From: Halapricum desulfuricans
GTDB taxonomy: Archaea; Halobacteriota; Halobacteria; Halobacteriales; Haloarculaceae
DNA length: 64,000 nt
NCBI RefSeq assembly: GCF_017094505.1
Contig: NZ_CP064787.1
Span: 310,001 to 374,000 of the forward strand
Direction: 5' to 3'
Shown one piece after another: positions 25,099 to 32,873 of this stretch. Positions within the stretch are counted from its first letter, which is position 1. Every line of letters starts with the position of its first letter. A model generated the notes under the pieces. It did not search any database and was not told where the DNA came from. It saw only the letters and a program-made list of their open reading frames with translations. Made by a program: the position numbers and the translations under genes.

Positions 25099-26469
25099 CT
25101 AGTATTTCGATTCCGCCCCGGTCGTCTCGTAGACCTGATCGAGGAGCGCGTCCCGGTCCTGTTGCCAGGTCTCGAACCCGTCCGGACTCGATGGATAGGA
25201 CTCGTAATGATCGAGTACGTCGTCGGCGAGGCGTTTCGTCTGATAGAGGTCGTAGATCGTGCCCCAGTGGCCCGCGCTTTTGAGCAGGGTCTTGATCTTC
25301 AGCCAGAGGCCCAGATCGGCCGATCCGGAATACAGCGCTTCGGAGAGTTTCTCCATCGGAACGGACGCGAGCAGGGCCGTGAGGTCATCGACGTCGTAGG
25401 CCGTGACGAAGATGTTGTAGACGTCCAGCGCGGCGTAGCGCCCGCCGAAGTGATCCATCACGCGCTCGTTGTACTCCCACAGCGCCGACTCGGAGACGTC
25501 ATCCGCGCCGATCGCCTCGATCGCCTGATCGGCGGCGTACTTGCCGGCGTAGGCCGCTCCGGCGATGCCGCCGCCGGTTGTCGGGTTGACGTGCCCGGCG
25601 GCGTCGCCGACGGCGATATATCCCGGTGCGACTGCCGAGTCGTACGGTCGCCGGGTCGGTAGCGCCGCGCCGAGTTTGTCCTCGACGGTCGCGTTCTCGA
25701 ACTCGGGGCGAGTGCGAATGTCCTCACGGAGTGACTCGACCAGCTTCATCGGCTCTTCGTTCATCTGGAACCCCAGACCGACGTTGATCTCCGTCGGCGT
25801 GCGCGGGAAGTACCACAGGTAGCCGGCGGCCCGCTCGGTCGGCTTGAAGACCAGCGCGTCGTCGTACTCGACGGGTTCGTCGACGTGGATGATCTCCCGA
25901 TAGGCCGAACAGAACTGCGAGTACCGGACGTTCGTGTCGAAGGTCGCGTCGCCGAAGTCGGCCTTGTCCTGCAACAGCGAGAGCGCGCCCGCGGCGTCGA
26001 CGACGACCTCGCTCTCGTAGGTGACCTCCCTGCCGTTCCGTTTCGCCTCGAGGCCGGTCACCCGACCCGTCTCGTCCTGACGGACGTCGTTGATCACCGT
26101 CTCGTAGTGGAACTCCGCCCCGGCGTGCTCGGCTCCCTCGATGATCCGCTTGCCGTACTCCAGGCGATCGATCACGGCCAGTTCGCCGGGCACGGGGATG
26201 TCGACGGCCGTGTTCTGACTCGGCAACTCGAAGCGACCGTGATCGACGGCCGTGTTCGTGAACGCGGGTTCGATCCGGGACTTCGGGATCGACTCCGGGA
26301 ACGCGCTGGCCCCTTTCAGTGCGTCACCGCAGGCGATGTGACCCGCTTCTTCCTCGTCCTTTCGCTCGACGACGACGACGTCGAGCCCCTCGTTGGCCAC
26401 CGTCGCGGCCGCGTAACAGCCGGCCGTCCCGGCACCCGCGACGACGACGTCGTACTCGTGGGTGGGCAT
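25099..26469 (-). CDS. Geranylgeranyl reductase family protein
   Basis: 456 residues, FAD-dependent. It saturates geranylgeranyl chains of archaeal lipids (digeranylgeranylglycerophospholipid reductase) or, less likely, other isoprenoids. N-terminal FAD motif VVVAGAGTAGCYAAATVAN, the family's CGDALKG segment near 43, the YLWYFPRTPTEINVGLG region and the second FAD motif YIAVGDAAGHVNPTTGGGI (near 275) are intact. Start ATG 26467-26469 precedes the FAD motif directly; the longer frame reads from inside the mobile element. The tnpB element begins only 55 bases upstream, so the native promoter region may be shortened. Confidence 0.9.
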   Translation of the reverse strand: MPTHEYDVVVAGAGTAGCYAAATVANEGLDVVVVERKDEEEAGHIACGDALKGASAFPESIPKSRIEPAFTNTAVDHGRFELPSQNTAVDIPVPGELAVIDRLEYGKRIIEGAEHAGAEFHYETVINDVRQDETGRVTGLEAKRNGREVTYESEVVVDAAGALSLLQDKADFGDATFDTNVRYSQFCSAYREIIHVDEPVEYDDALVFKPTERAAGYLWYFPRTPTEINVGLGFQMNEEPMKLVESLREDIRTRPEFENATVEDKLGAALPTRRPYDSAVAPGYIAVGDAAGHVNPTTGGGIAGAAYAGKYAADQAIEAIGADDVSESALWEYNERVMDHFGGRYAALDVYNIFVTAYDVDDLTALLASVPMEKLSEALYSGSADLGLWLKIKTLLKSAGHWGTIYDLYQTKRLADDVLDHYESYPSSPDGFETWQQDRDALLDQVYETTGAESKY

Positions 26470-26661
26470 GGGTGTCCTCACGGCCGGACGAACAAAACGC
26501 TTTACAAGCGGTCTAGGAGAATGCCCCGGGGTCGTCCGGAAATCGGAGATTTCCGTGATCACGAGAATCAAAGATTCTCGGACGACTTGACCCCCGGGGT
26601 TGAATCCGATAGACAGAAATACAAAACATTAAGTGAACATATCTCTAATCAAGAGAAAGCG

Positions 26662-27951
26662 ATGGAGTACAGTCACCGCTACCACGCCTATCCGACACAA
26701 CAGGTAGCGGCTGAACTAGAACGACACATCGACGTTCATCGCCAAGCGTACAACTACACTCGGTACGAGTACGAGAACGTGGACGCCGACAATATCGGCT
26801 CCGCGTACAAACACCACAACCGACTTCCCGACTGGAAAGATGAGTTCCCTGTCTTCTCGGAAGTCAACTCGAAGGCTCTGCAACGAACCGTCACACGGTT
26901 CTACCAGAACCTCTCGGGCCTCTCCGAGCAGAAACAGAACGGGAACAAGGTCGGGAAGCTCAAGTGGAAGTCACCGAGGGAGTTCCAGAGTATGACGTAC
27001 TCGCAGTCCGGCTTCGAACTCAAAAACACGAGTGGCCGACGTGCAACGCTCTGGCTCTCGAAAATCGGTGACATCAACATCCGCTACCACCGCGACATCC
27101 CTGACGAAGCGGACATCAAAGAAGTCACGGTCAAGAAAGAACGGACTGGCGAGTGGTTCGTCTCGTTCGGTCTCGAAACCGATGACGCTGACTTACCCGA
27201 GAAACCCGCGCTGGACGAGTTAGATTCAAGCAACAGCGTGGGTATCGACCTCGGAATCCTCAACTACGTCCACACGAGCGATGGGAAGACCGTGGATTGG
27301 CTCGACCTCGAAGACGAGTACGAGCGACTCCGCCGTGAGCAACGCAAGCTCTCACGGAAGGAGAAAGGGTCGAACAACTACGAGAAACAGCGTCGGGAAG
27401 TGGCGAAGGTCAAACGTCATATCCGCCGGAAGGTCCTGGACTACCAGCAGAAGATTACGACGTGGCTGGTCCGCGAGTACGACGCAGTGTTCGTCGAGGA
27501 CCTGGACGTGAAGAGAATGTTGGAACAGTCGCACAACGCTCGCAACAAGCAGGACGCGGCGTGGCGACAGTTTATCACCCTCCTTGATTACAAGGCCGAC
27601 CTGTACGGCTGTCACGTCGTGCAAGTCGAAGCGCGAGGCACCACCAAAGAATGTGCGTCGTGTGGTGTGGAGACAGCGAAGTCCATCTGGGTACGGGAAC
27701 ACTCCTGTCCGTCGTGCGGATTCGAGACGGACCGGGACGCGAACGCGGCGATGAACGTCCTGCAACGCGGCTTTTCTGAACTAGGGCTGGGATGGCCCGA
27801 AGATACGCCCGTGGAGACTGCGCTCCCTACGGACACACCTGACTTTCAGCGTGTGTCTGCAAAGCGCGTCGTCGAAACGGGAAGCCTCGGGGTCGTACGG
27901 AAGACGCCGTCTTCCGTGATGACGAGAGACGAAGTCCCTCGAACCACTTGA
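26662..27951 (+). CDS. tnpB: TnpB, RNA-guided nuclease of IS1341-type element
   Basis: 429 residues. TnpB proteins are RuvC-like endonucleases guided by an RNA from the element's right end and are ancestors of Cas12. All three catalytic acids are present: Asp196 in GIDLGI, Glu279 in FVEDLD, Asp359 in DRDANAAMN, and the four zinc cysteines are Cys331, Cys334, Cys349 and Cys352. The ATG at 26662 starts the usual MEYSHRYHAYPT. The last 22 residues are coded by the right-end fold itself, and the stop TGA lies in its outer stem. The enzyme looks intact. Upstream AT-rich DNA (26610-26650) can serve as promoter. Confidence 0.92.
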   Translation: MEYSHRYHAYPTQQVAAELERHIDVHRQAYNYTRYEYENVDADNIGSAYKHHNRLPDWKDEFPVFSEVNSKALQRTVTRFYQNLSGLSEQKQNGNKVGKLKWKSPREFQSMTYSQSGFELKNTSGRRATLWLSKIGDINIRYHRDIPDEADIKEVTVKKERTGEWFVSFGLETDDADLPEKPALDELDSSNSVGIDLGILNYVHTSDGKTVDWLDLEDEYERLRREQRKLSRKEKGSNNYEKQRREVAKVKRHIRRKVLDYQQKITTWLVREYDAVFVEDLDVKRMLEQSHNARNKQDAAWRQFITLLDYKADLYGCHVVQVEARGTTKECASCGVETAKSIWVREHSCPSCGFETDRDANAAMNVLQRGFSELGLGWPEDTPVETALPTDTPDFQRVSAKRVVETGSLGVVRKTPSSVMTRDEVPRTT

Positions 27952-27960
27952 CCCCGAGGC
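27884..27960 (+). ncRNA. Candidate omega RNA scaffold at the tnpB right end
   Basis: In characterised IS200/IS605 and IS1341 elements, the 3' part of tnpB and the right end are transcribed as an omega (reRNA) guide, whose spacer is the DNA just past the element. Here the 77-base fold overlaps the tnpB 3' end; the predicted guide would start at about 27961 (GGTTCACTCACC). The RNA and its boundaries are inferred from family knowledge, not seen directly. Confidence 0.55.
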
Positions 27961-28343
27961 GGTTCACTCACCGCGACAGTCTCGTGCGTTCGATACCGAT
28001 TTCGATTGTGCCGACGCTATATGCTTCTAAATAGGCCTCTTAGCGACACTTTTGACGGTTGGCTCGCGCCATCTGTATGGCGCGTGACGAACGCGCCAGA
28101 CTCTCGGCTGTCGTGATGTGCCCGCATCGAAAGCCGTCGCTGTGACTCTTTCCCCGACCCCTCTCCGCTTTTTCGAGAATCCCAGACCGCCCGTCTCATC
28201 GGTCGCGTCGCTATATAGTTGGATAGTACAATATAGATGTAATAGCAACGAATTTTATGCTTCTTCCAGTATGTACGCCTGAGCGTCGACACGCATCCGA
28301 GCCGAACACTCCACCAGAACGCTTGCGAGTCCCGAGTCAGACG
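27961..28343. other. 383-base non-coding region after the tnpB element
   Basis: No gene was recognised. It holds two mutually exclusive hairpins sharing one arm: GCGCCAT/ATGGCGC (28066-28083) and TGGCGCG/CGCGCCA (28078-28098). A TATA-like block CTATATAGTTGG (about 28210-28221) and a very AT-rich stretch with AATATAGATGTAATAG (28230-28245) precede the gene at 28344 by 100-130 bases, so that gene may have a leader or a nearer promoter (ATTTTATG, 28253-28260). Confidence 0.5.
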
Positions 28344-29162
28344 ATGACAGAGATAGCACAGCCACATATCGATCGAGCGCTCGCCGCTGTCGAGACGGAA
28401 CGGGATGTCCTGCAGGCGGAACGGGACGCGTTCCAGACCCTGCTCCGCCGGGTGAGTGCGATCGAGGTCGACACCGGCGGGCCAGTCGCCCGGCCCGGAG
28501 CCGTGACTGCGGTGTCGGTGCCACGTTCTTCCGGCGAGGCTCGCGGGCTAGAAGCCGTTCGGAGCGCGTACCGGGACACGGTCATGGCAGTTCCCCACTA
28601 CGACGAGGAGTACGACGAGTCGCTCCGGGAGAACCTTGCCGCGGAGTTCGGAGCGCAGTTGGCCGCTCGTGTCGTCGACGGGAACGCGCTGACGCGACAG
28701 GTGCGCGACGGCCTGCTCGACGCCTGCAGACAGTCCCGTGAGGAACGCAAACGAGTCCTCCAGCACGTCGAACGGGAACGCGATCGGCTTGTCGCCTTCG
28801 AGACCCGCCTTTCGGAGATCGAGCGGTCGATAATCGAAGCGGGTGCGGCGATCGCGTCGGCCTCCGGAAGCCGCGAGCTGAGCCGGATCGACAGACGGCT
28901 CGCGACACTGCAGTCGCGCTGTCTCGACCTCGCGGACGACAGGCAGGCGCAGGTACAGGCGCCGAGTCAGACGGACATCCCCGGAACTGACTTCGGCCTG
29001 CACGAGTATCTCTACGGAGAGATGGAGACCCCGGCCCCGGTACTGTCGGACGTCGCTGCCTGTCTCGAGACGATCCGACGCCACCGGATACGTGGCCTTC
29101 GAGCCGAACTGGCCGGGCGGCTGGAATCCGCGTCCGAGGGCGGCCTCCTCGCGCAGTCCTGA
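28344..29162 (+). CDS. Coiled-coil protein of a haloarchaeal conserved family (DUF7260-like)
   Basis: 272 residues, almost entirely alpha-helical, with two long coiled-coil stretches (about 5-45 and 120-215). It has no signal, membrane helix or enzyme motif. Similar uncharacterised proteins that begin with a helical HIDRALAAVETERDVLQAER-type segment are common in haloarchaea. The ATG at 28344 is preferred to the upstream in-frame start at 28257, because the coiled coil begins there. Located between the tnpB element and the phosphate island, without an operon partner. Function unknown. Confidence 0.65.
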   Translation: MTEIAQPHIDRALAAVETERDVLQAERDAFQTLLRRVSAIEVDTGGPVARPGAVTAVSVPRSSGEARGLEAVRSAYRDTVMAVPHYDEEYDESLRENLAAEFGAQLAARVVDGNALTRQVRDGLLDACRQSREERKRVLQHVERERDRLVAFETRLSEIERSIIEAGAAIASASGSRELSRIDRRLATLQSRCLDLADDRQAQVQAPSQTDIPGTDFGLHEYLYGEMETPAPVLSDVAACLETIRRHRIRGLRAELAGRLESASEGGLLAQS

Positions 29163-29201
29163 TGCCGGGATCGCGGGCCCCGGTCGGTTCGTGACCCGCG
29201 T

Positions 29202-30206
29202 CTAGCTCGGCCGTGGAGCCGCTTTCTGCAGCGCGCTCTCGGCGATGTTGGACCCGTAGTCGGCCGTCCGGGACAGCGAGTCGACGACCAGCCCGAGCAG
29301 CTGGGCGCTCTGGGGGTCGTCCTGTTCGCGAATGAGGTTGTCAACCTCGCGGCTCTGGTCGTCGATCTCCCGGACCATCGCCCTGGCCTCGTTGGCCATG
29401 CGCGTCGCCTCGTCGGGGTCGTCCTCGAACACGGCGTCCATCGCCAGTTTCGGGACCTCGATTGCCCCCTCTTTGAGATCGAGCAGTGCGTCCGCTTCCT
29501 CGTCGGTGACGTCGCCGACTTCGCCGGCGATCCGGGCGATCTTCGTCGCGTGGTCCGCGATCCGCTCGAGCTGGCGGGCCGCCGACTGGTAGTCGAAGAC
29601 CGTCTCGCGGGGGAAGCCGATATCGGAGGCTGCGGCGGGGTCGCGAAGCACCGTCCGGAACACCCGCGAGACCATGTACCACAGCCGGTCGACGTCGTCG
29701 TCGCGTTCCATCACGTCGTCGGCGAGTTCGTCGTCGTTCTCGACCAGCGCCTCGACGGCGTCGGACAGCATCGTCAGCGAGACGAGCCGCATGCGCGTGA
29801 TCGCGTTGTGCACCGACAGCTCCGAGGAGTCGAGCAGGTCCTGCAGGACGACCCGGTCGCCGGTCTCCTCGATAACCTCCAGTCCCACTAGCCCCTGCGT
29901 GGCGTCGCGGATGACGCGACGCTGTGCGGCGGTGATGCGCTGGGCCTCCAGCGTGATGATGTCGAACCCGCTGACGTACATCGTCATCACCGCGCGCGTG
30001 AGGTCGTGATCTTCCTCCAGACCGGTGATGTCGAGGGTCCCCTCTGTCCGATCGACGTCGTCTTTCGGCGAGAGCAACAGCAGGTCCTTCTCGGAGTGAA
30101 ACTCCACGATGGATCCCGCGCTGACGTCGTTGTCGGTCGCCCACTCTTTGGGGAGCGAGACGGTGTAGGTCGAACCGCCCGTCACCTGGACTTTCCGGGT
30201 CTCCAT
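29202..30206 (-). CDS. Phosphate regulator: AbrB-type DNA-binding domain fused to PhoU
   Basis: 334 residues. Residues 1-48 form a SpoVT/AbrB swapped-hairpin DNA-binding domain (METRKVQVTGGSTYTVSLPK, then VSAGSIVEFHSEKDLLLLSP). Two PhoU-type helical bundles follow, with the metal-binding pattern QLERIADHATKIARIAGEVG near 220. The fusion suggests a direct transcription regulator that senses phosphate state, and it lies divergently from the first pst operon. A CATAGTAG motif (complement at 30267-30274) in its own promoter also occurs at both pstS promoters, so it may regulate them and itself. Confidence 0.88.
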   Translation of the reverse strand: METRKVQVTGGSTYTVSLPKEWATDNDVSAGSIVEFHSEKDLLLLSPKDDVDRTEGTLDITGLEEDHDLTRAVMTMYVSGFDIITLEAQRITAAQRRVIRDATQGLVGLEVIEETGDRVVLQDLLDSSELSVHNAITRMRLVSLTMLSDAVEALVENDDELADDVMERDDDVDRLWYMVSRVFRTVLRDPAAASDIGFPRETVFDYQSAARQLERIADHATKIARIAGEVGDVTDEEADALLDLKEGAIEVPKLAMDAVFEDDPDEATRMANEARAMVREIDDQSREVDNLIREQDDPQSAQLLGLVVDSLSRTADYGSNIAESALQKAAPRPS

Positions 30207-30266
30207 ACCTCGACTGGAGACTCGCGTGGACTAATAGATTATGGAATATCTATGTAGTATCTTCGT

Positions 30267-30274
30267 CTACTATG
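30267..30274 (-). promoter_or_regulatory. Candidate Pho site in the AbrB-PhoU promoter
   Basis: CATAGTAG on the minus strand, 61 bases before the regulator start, beside TATATACATAG. The same octamer core is part of the conserved motif in front of pstS2 (CATAGTAGG), with one change in front of pstS1 (CATAGCAGG). Confidence 0.4.
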
Positions 30275-30355
30275 TATATAGTGCTAAGTTCGGATAGTTT
30301 CACATTCCTCGACTGCTATAGTGTAACATAGTACTACGTTTATATACGTAGAACG

Positions 30356-30449
30356 CGGTGGCCCGGCTATCAGGAACAGCACGGTCCGGGCTTTCGCTTT
30401 CCGTTCGCAAGCCACCGGCTGTCGCAGATCTCCGCGCGGGGAAACCCGC
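30356..30449 (+). ncRNA. Structured leader or small RNA candidate upstream of pstS1
   Basis: CGGTGGC (30356-30362) can pair with GCCACCG (30411-30417), enclosing GCCCGG/CCGGGC (30361-30391), and a separate hairpin GCGGG-GAAA-CCCGC with a GNRA-type loop sits at 30436-30449. A TATA-like TTTATATACG lies just upstream (30340-30349), at the right distance to start transcription near 30372. Could be an independent small RNA or the far leader of pstS1. Confidence 0.35.
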
Positions 30450-30530
30450 ACTGATCATACCGGTATTGCCAGGTATGTATGTTACTGTATCCCATATAGA
30501 CCCTACTATATAGAATCGAACTATCTATAT

Positions 30531-30549
30531 TACTCATAGCAGGGTATTT
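30531..30549 (+). promoter_or_regulatory. Conserved Pho promoter motif, pstS1 copy
   Basis: TACTCATAGCAGGGTATTT, starting 45 bases before the pstS1 ATG, just after a TATA-like CTATCTATAT. It matches the pstS2 copy at 36839 in 16 of 19 positions, although the surrounding sequences differ. Its placement between TATA box and transcription start suits a repressor or activator site. Confidence 0.55.
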
Positions 30550-30575
30550 CCCTATTTCAGGATTTGACTCACGTG

Positions 30576-31688
30576 ATGTCACGCAAAGACGCGGGCGACG
30601 TGACGCGACGCAAGTTCCTGATCGGTTCCGGCGCGGCCGGCGCGATCGCGCTCGCCGGGTGTTCGTCGGGCTCCGACGGCAACGGCAATGGCAACGGAAA
30701 CGGCAACGGCAATGGAAACGGCAACGGAAACGGCAACGGAAGCGGTATGGATACCTCGACGCTGAAGGCCGACGGCTCCTCGACGGTGTATCCGATCGCG
30801 AACGACGCGAGCCGGCTGTGGAACGGCAATCCGCCGGCCGACGACCAGGAGTACTGGGGCCCCGGTCAGTACGACATCGACACGGACATGCACCTTGCGG
30901 ATTACTGGGCGAGCAAGTTCGGGTACGAGCCGACCGGCGAGCGCAGCGTCCCGCCGTTCGGAACCCAGATCGCACTCAGTCACTCCGGGACCGGCGTCGA
31001 AGCGGTCATCAACGAGCGCGTCGACATCGGCGACGCCAGTTCGACCGCCGAATCGATTCTGGGCAGCGACGCCGAGGAACTCGATTCCATCGTCGATCAC
31101 GTGGTCGGCGTCGACGGCCAGCCGATCGTCGTCAGCCGGGAGATCGCCGACGCGGGCGTCGAGCAGATCACCGGCGACGAACTCCGCGCGATCTACAAAC
31201 AGGAGATCACCAACTGGAGCGAGGTCGGTGGCCCGGACAAGGAGATCTACGCCATCGGTCGCTCCGAGGACTCCGGTACCGACACCGCGTTCCGCGCGAA
31301 CCTCTACGGCGACCCCGACGCGCCGATCGATCCCGACACCCGGAAAGGGCAGAACCAGCAGGTCAAGACGCTCGTCGAGCAGAACGACAACGCGATCGCG
31401 TACATCGCGCTCGCTTTCGTCGAGCCTGACGGCGCGACACCGCCGATCGACCTCGAACTCGACGGCACCGTCTACAGTTACGGCGAGAACCTCGGTGCCA
31501 AGGGCTACCCGCTCAGCCGTGACCTGCACATGTACACCTGGGAGGGGACCTCGAAGAAAGAGGCAGCGTTCCTCAACATGATCCTCTCGGAGTTCGGCCA
31601 GACCCGGTTCGTCGAGCCGAACAACTACTTCAAGATCCCGCCCGCGCGCCGCGAAGAGGAACGCGCGAAGCTCCCGGATCAGGTCTAA
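30576..31688 (+). CDS. pstS: Phosphate-binding lipoprotein, first copy
   Basis: 370 residues. Tat signal TRRKF (10-14), hydrophobic region and lipobox LAGC with Cys29, then a linker made of ten Gly-Asn pairs (DNA 30678-30737), then the PstS fold: KADGSSTVYPIANDASRLWN near 60 and the phosphate-loop region SHSGTGVEAV, VGVDGQPIVVS, GRSEDSGTDTAF. It captures phosphate outside the membrane for the PstCAB importer. ATG at 30576 follows directly on an in-frame GTG and sits at the right distance from the promoter motif. First gene of pst operon 1. Confidence 0.95.
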   Translation: MSRKDAGDVTRRKFLIGSGAAGAIALAGCSSGSDGNGNGNGNGNGNGNGNGNGNGSGMDTSTLKADGSSTVYPIANDASRLWNGNPPADDQEYWGPGQYDIDTDMHLADYWASKFGYEPTGERSVPPFGTQIALSHSGTGVEAVINERVDIGDASSTAESILGSDAEELDSIVDHVVGVDGQPIVVSREIADAGVEQITGDELRAIYKQEITNWSEVGGPDKEIYAIGRSEDSGTDTAFRANLYGDPDAPIDPDTRKGQNQQVKTLVEQNDNAIAYIALAFVEPDGATPPIDLELDGTVYSYGENLGAKGYPLSRDLHMYTWEGTSKKEAAFLNMILSEFGQTRFVEPNNYFKIPPARREEERAKLPDQV

Positions 31689-31754
31689 GAGAGGGCATTC
31701 TTCGGGATTTATGCAGGATTCGAAATCTGAGCGCGTTGCTTCGGGCACACAACG

Positions 31755-32873
31755 ATGACAGCCGACTATCAATCGCCGAATGCAGTGGTCGCCGTCCTCC
31801 GGTGGATCGACGAGCGTGGCCGCTCGCTTCACCGGTCGTGGGAGGGCCTGGACTGGTTCAGTCGCCTGCTGGCCGTCGGACAGCTGGTGCTGGTCGTCGC
31901 TTCTTTCGTCGGGTTTCTCCTCCAGTCGGTCTGGACGCCGCTTTTCGTGGTGGCGTTTCTGCTCGCGTTCGGCCTCGGATGGGCCATCCGACAGGCACTG
32001 ACCGCCAAGATCGTGACGTTCCTGATGACGGTCTCGGCGCTGGTCACGCTTGGACTGATAGCCGTGTTTCTCGTGCTGGAGTCGATCCCGGCTTTCCGGA
32101 CGGCCGGGCTGGACCTCGTCAATCCCTTCGGTGAGAACGCGTGGGCCGCGAGCCAGAGCCAGTACTCGCTCGTCCCGATGATCTGGGGGACCGTTCTCAC
32201 GACGATCGTCGCGGTCGCGGTCGCCGGACCGCTCGGAATCGCGGGCGCACTGTTCATCAGCGAGATCGCGCCCGGATGGCTCCGCGACGTCGTCAAGCCG
32301 GCCGTCGAGATCCTCGCCGGCATCCCGTCGATCGTCTACGGGTTCATCGGGTTCACGATCATCAACCCCTACATCACGGATCGCCTCTCGGTCAATCCCG
32401 GCGCGCTGTTCGCGATCGGCGTCGTCATCGGGTTCATGGCGCTGCCGACGGTCATCTCCGTCGCGGAGGACGCGCTGGACGCAGTGCCGTCGGCGATGAA
32501 AGACGGGTCGCTCGCCGTCGGGGCGACCGACTGGCAGACGATGCAGAGCGTGACCGTTCCGGCGGCGTTCTCCGGCGTGTCCGCGGCGGTCTTGCTTGGC
32601 ATCGGTCGGGCGATGGGCGAGACGATGGCCGCGACGGTGATGATCTCACACAGCCGACGACTCCCCGAACCGACCGGCTACAACGTCTTCGACAGCACGG
32701 AGACGCTGACGACGTTCATCGCCAGCAGCTACGGCCACGTCACGCCCGGTGAGACGTTCTGGAGCGCGTTGTTCGCTGCCGGGGTCGTCCTGCTGGTCAT
32801 CGTCACCGGACTCGGTATCGCCTCACAACTGGTCGAGATGCGAATGCAACGGAAACTACAGGGCAACCAATGA
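31755..32873 (+). CDS. pstC: Phosphate ABC transporter permease PstC, first copy
   Basis: 372 residues with about seven to eight membrane helices; the N-terminus has an extra helix pair (about 35-80) before the permease core. Core motifs: the periplasmic-side region MIWGTVLTTIVAVAVAGPLG, the EILAGIPSIVYGFIGFTIIN segment and the EAA loop AMKDGSLAVGATDWQTMQSV. Its stop overlaps the pstA ATG by four bases. Confidence 0.95.
   Translation: MTADYQSPNAVVAVLRWIDERGRSLHRSWEGLDWFSRLLAVGQLVLVVASFVGFLLQSVWTPLFVVAFLLAFGLGWAIRQALTAKIVTFLMTVSALVTLGLIAVFLVLESIPAFRTAGLDLVNPFGENAWAASQSQYSLVPMIWGTVLTTIVAVAVAGPLGIAGALFISEIAPGWLRDVVKPAVEILAGIPSIVYGFIGFTIINPYITDRLSVNPGALFAIGVVIGFMALPTVISVAEDALDAVPSAMKDGSLAVGATDWQTMQSVTVPAAFSGVSAAVLLGIGRAMGETMAATVMISHSRRLPEPTGYNVFDSTETLTTFIASSYGHVTPGETFWSALFAAGVVLLVIVTGLGIASQLVEMRMQRKLQGNQ

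Larger units (their letters stand above)
26524..27960 (+). mobile_element. IS1341-type insertion sequence (IS200/IS605 family, tnpB only)
   Basis: A 1.4-kb element with tnpB but no tnpA. The left end (26524-26599) and right end (27884-27960) are each a three-way junction: long outer stem plus two inner hairpins. Left: CCCCGGGGTC against GACCCCCGGGG, with CGGAAATC/GATTTCCG and CGAGAATC/GATTCTCG inside. Right: perfect 11-base arms GCCTCGGGGTC and GACCCCGAGGC, with CGGAAGAC/GTCTTCCG and a second near-perfect hairpin. No target duplication is seen, as expected for this family. Lacking TnpA, it depends on a transposase elsewhere, or is fixed. Confidence 0.85.
30207..30575. promoter_or_regulatory. 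369-base divergent phosphate control region
   Basis: Between the AbrB-PhoU regulator and pstS1. The left part (30230-30350) is very AT-rich with several copies or near copies of CTAC-TATG and CATAGTA, and TATA-like TTTATATACG at 30340-30349. The middle (30356-30449) is GC-rich and highly structured, see separate entry. The right part (30480-30550) is AT-rich again with ACTATATAG and CTATCTATAT boxes, followed by the conserved motif at 30531. It probably holds at least two promoters. Confidence 0.6.

Noticed and set aside
28017-28367. 116-codon minus-strand frame after the tnpB element
   Set aside because: It crosses the AT-rich promoter region and lacks haloarchaeal composition; no transposase motif could be found.
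30678-30737. Short tandem repeat considered as a CRISPR remnant
   Set aside because: Units are 6 bases, in frame, and code Gly-Asn pairs in PstS; there are no spacers.
30579-31832. Antisense frame over pstS1
   Set aside because: Its valine/alanine/aspartate bias mirrors the codons of pstS1; there is no independent start region or conserved motif.
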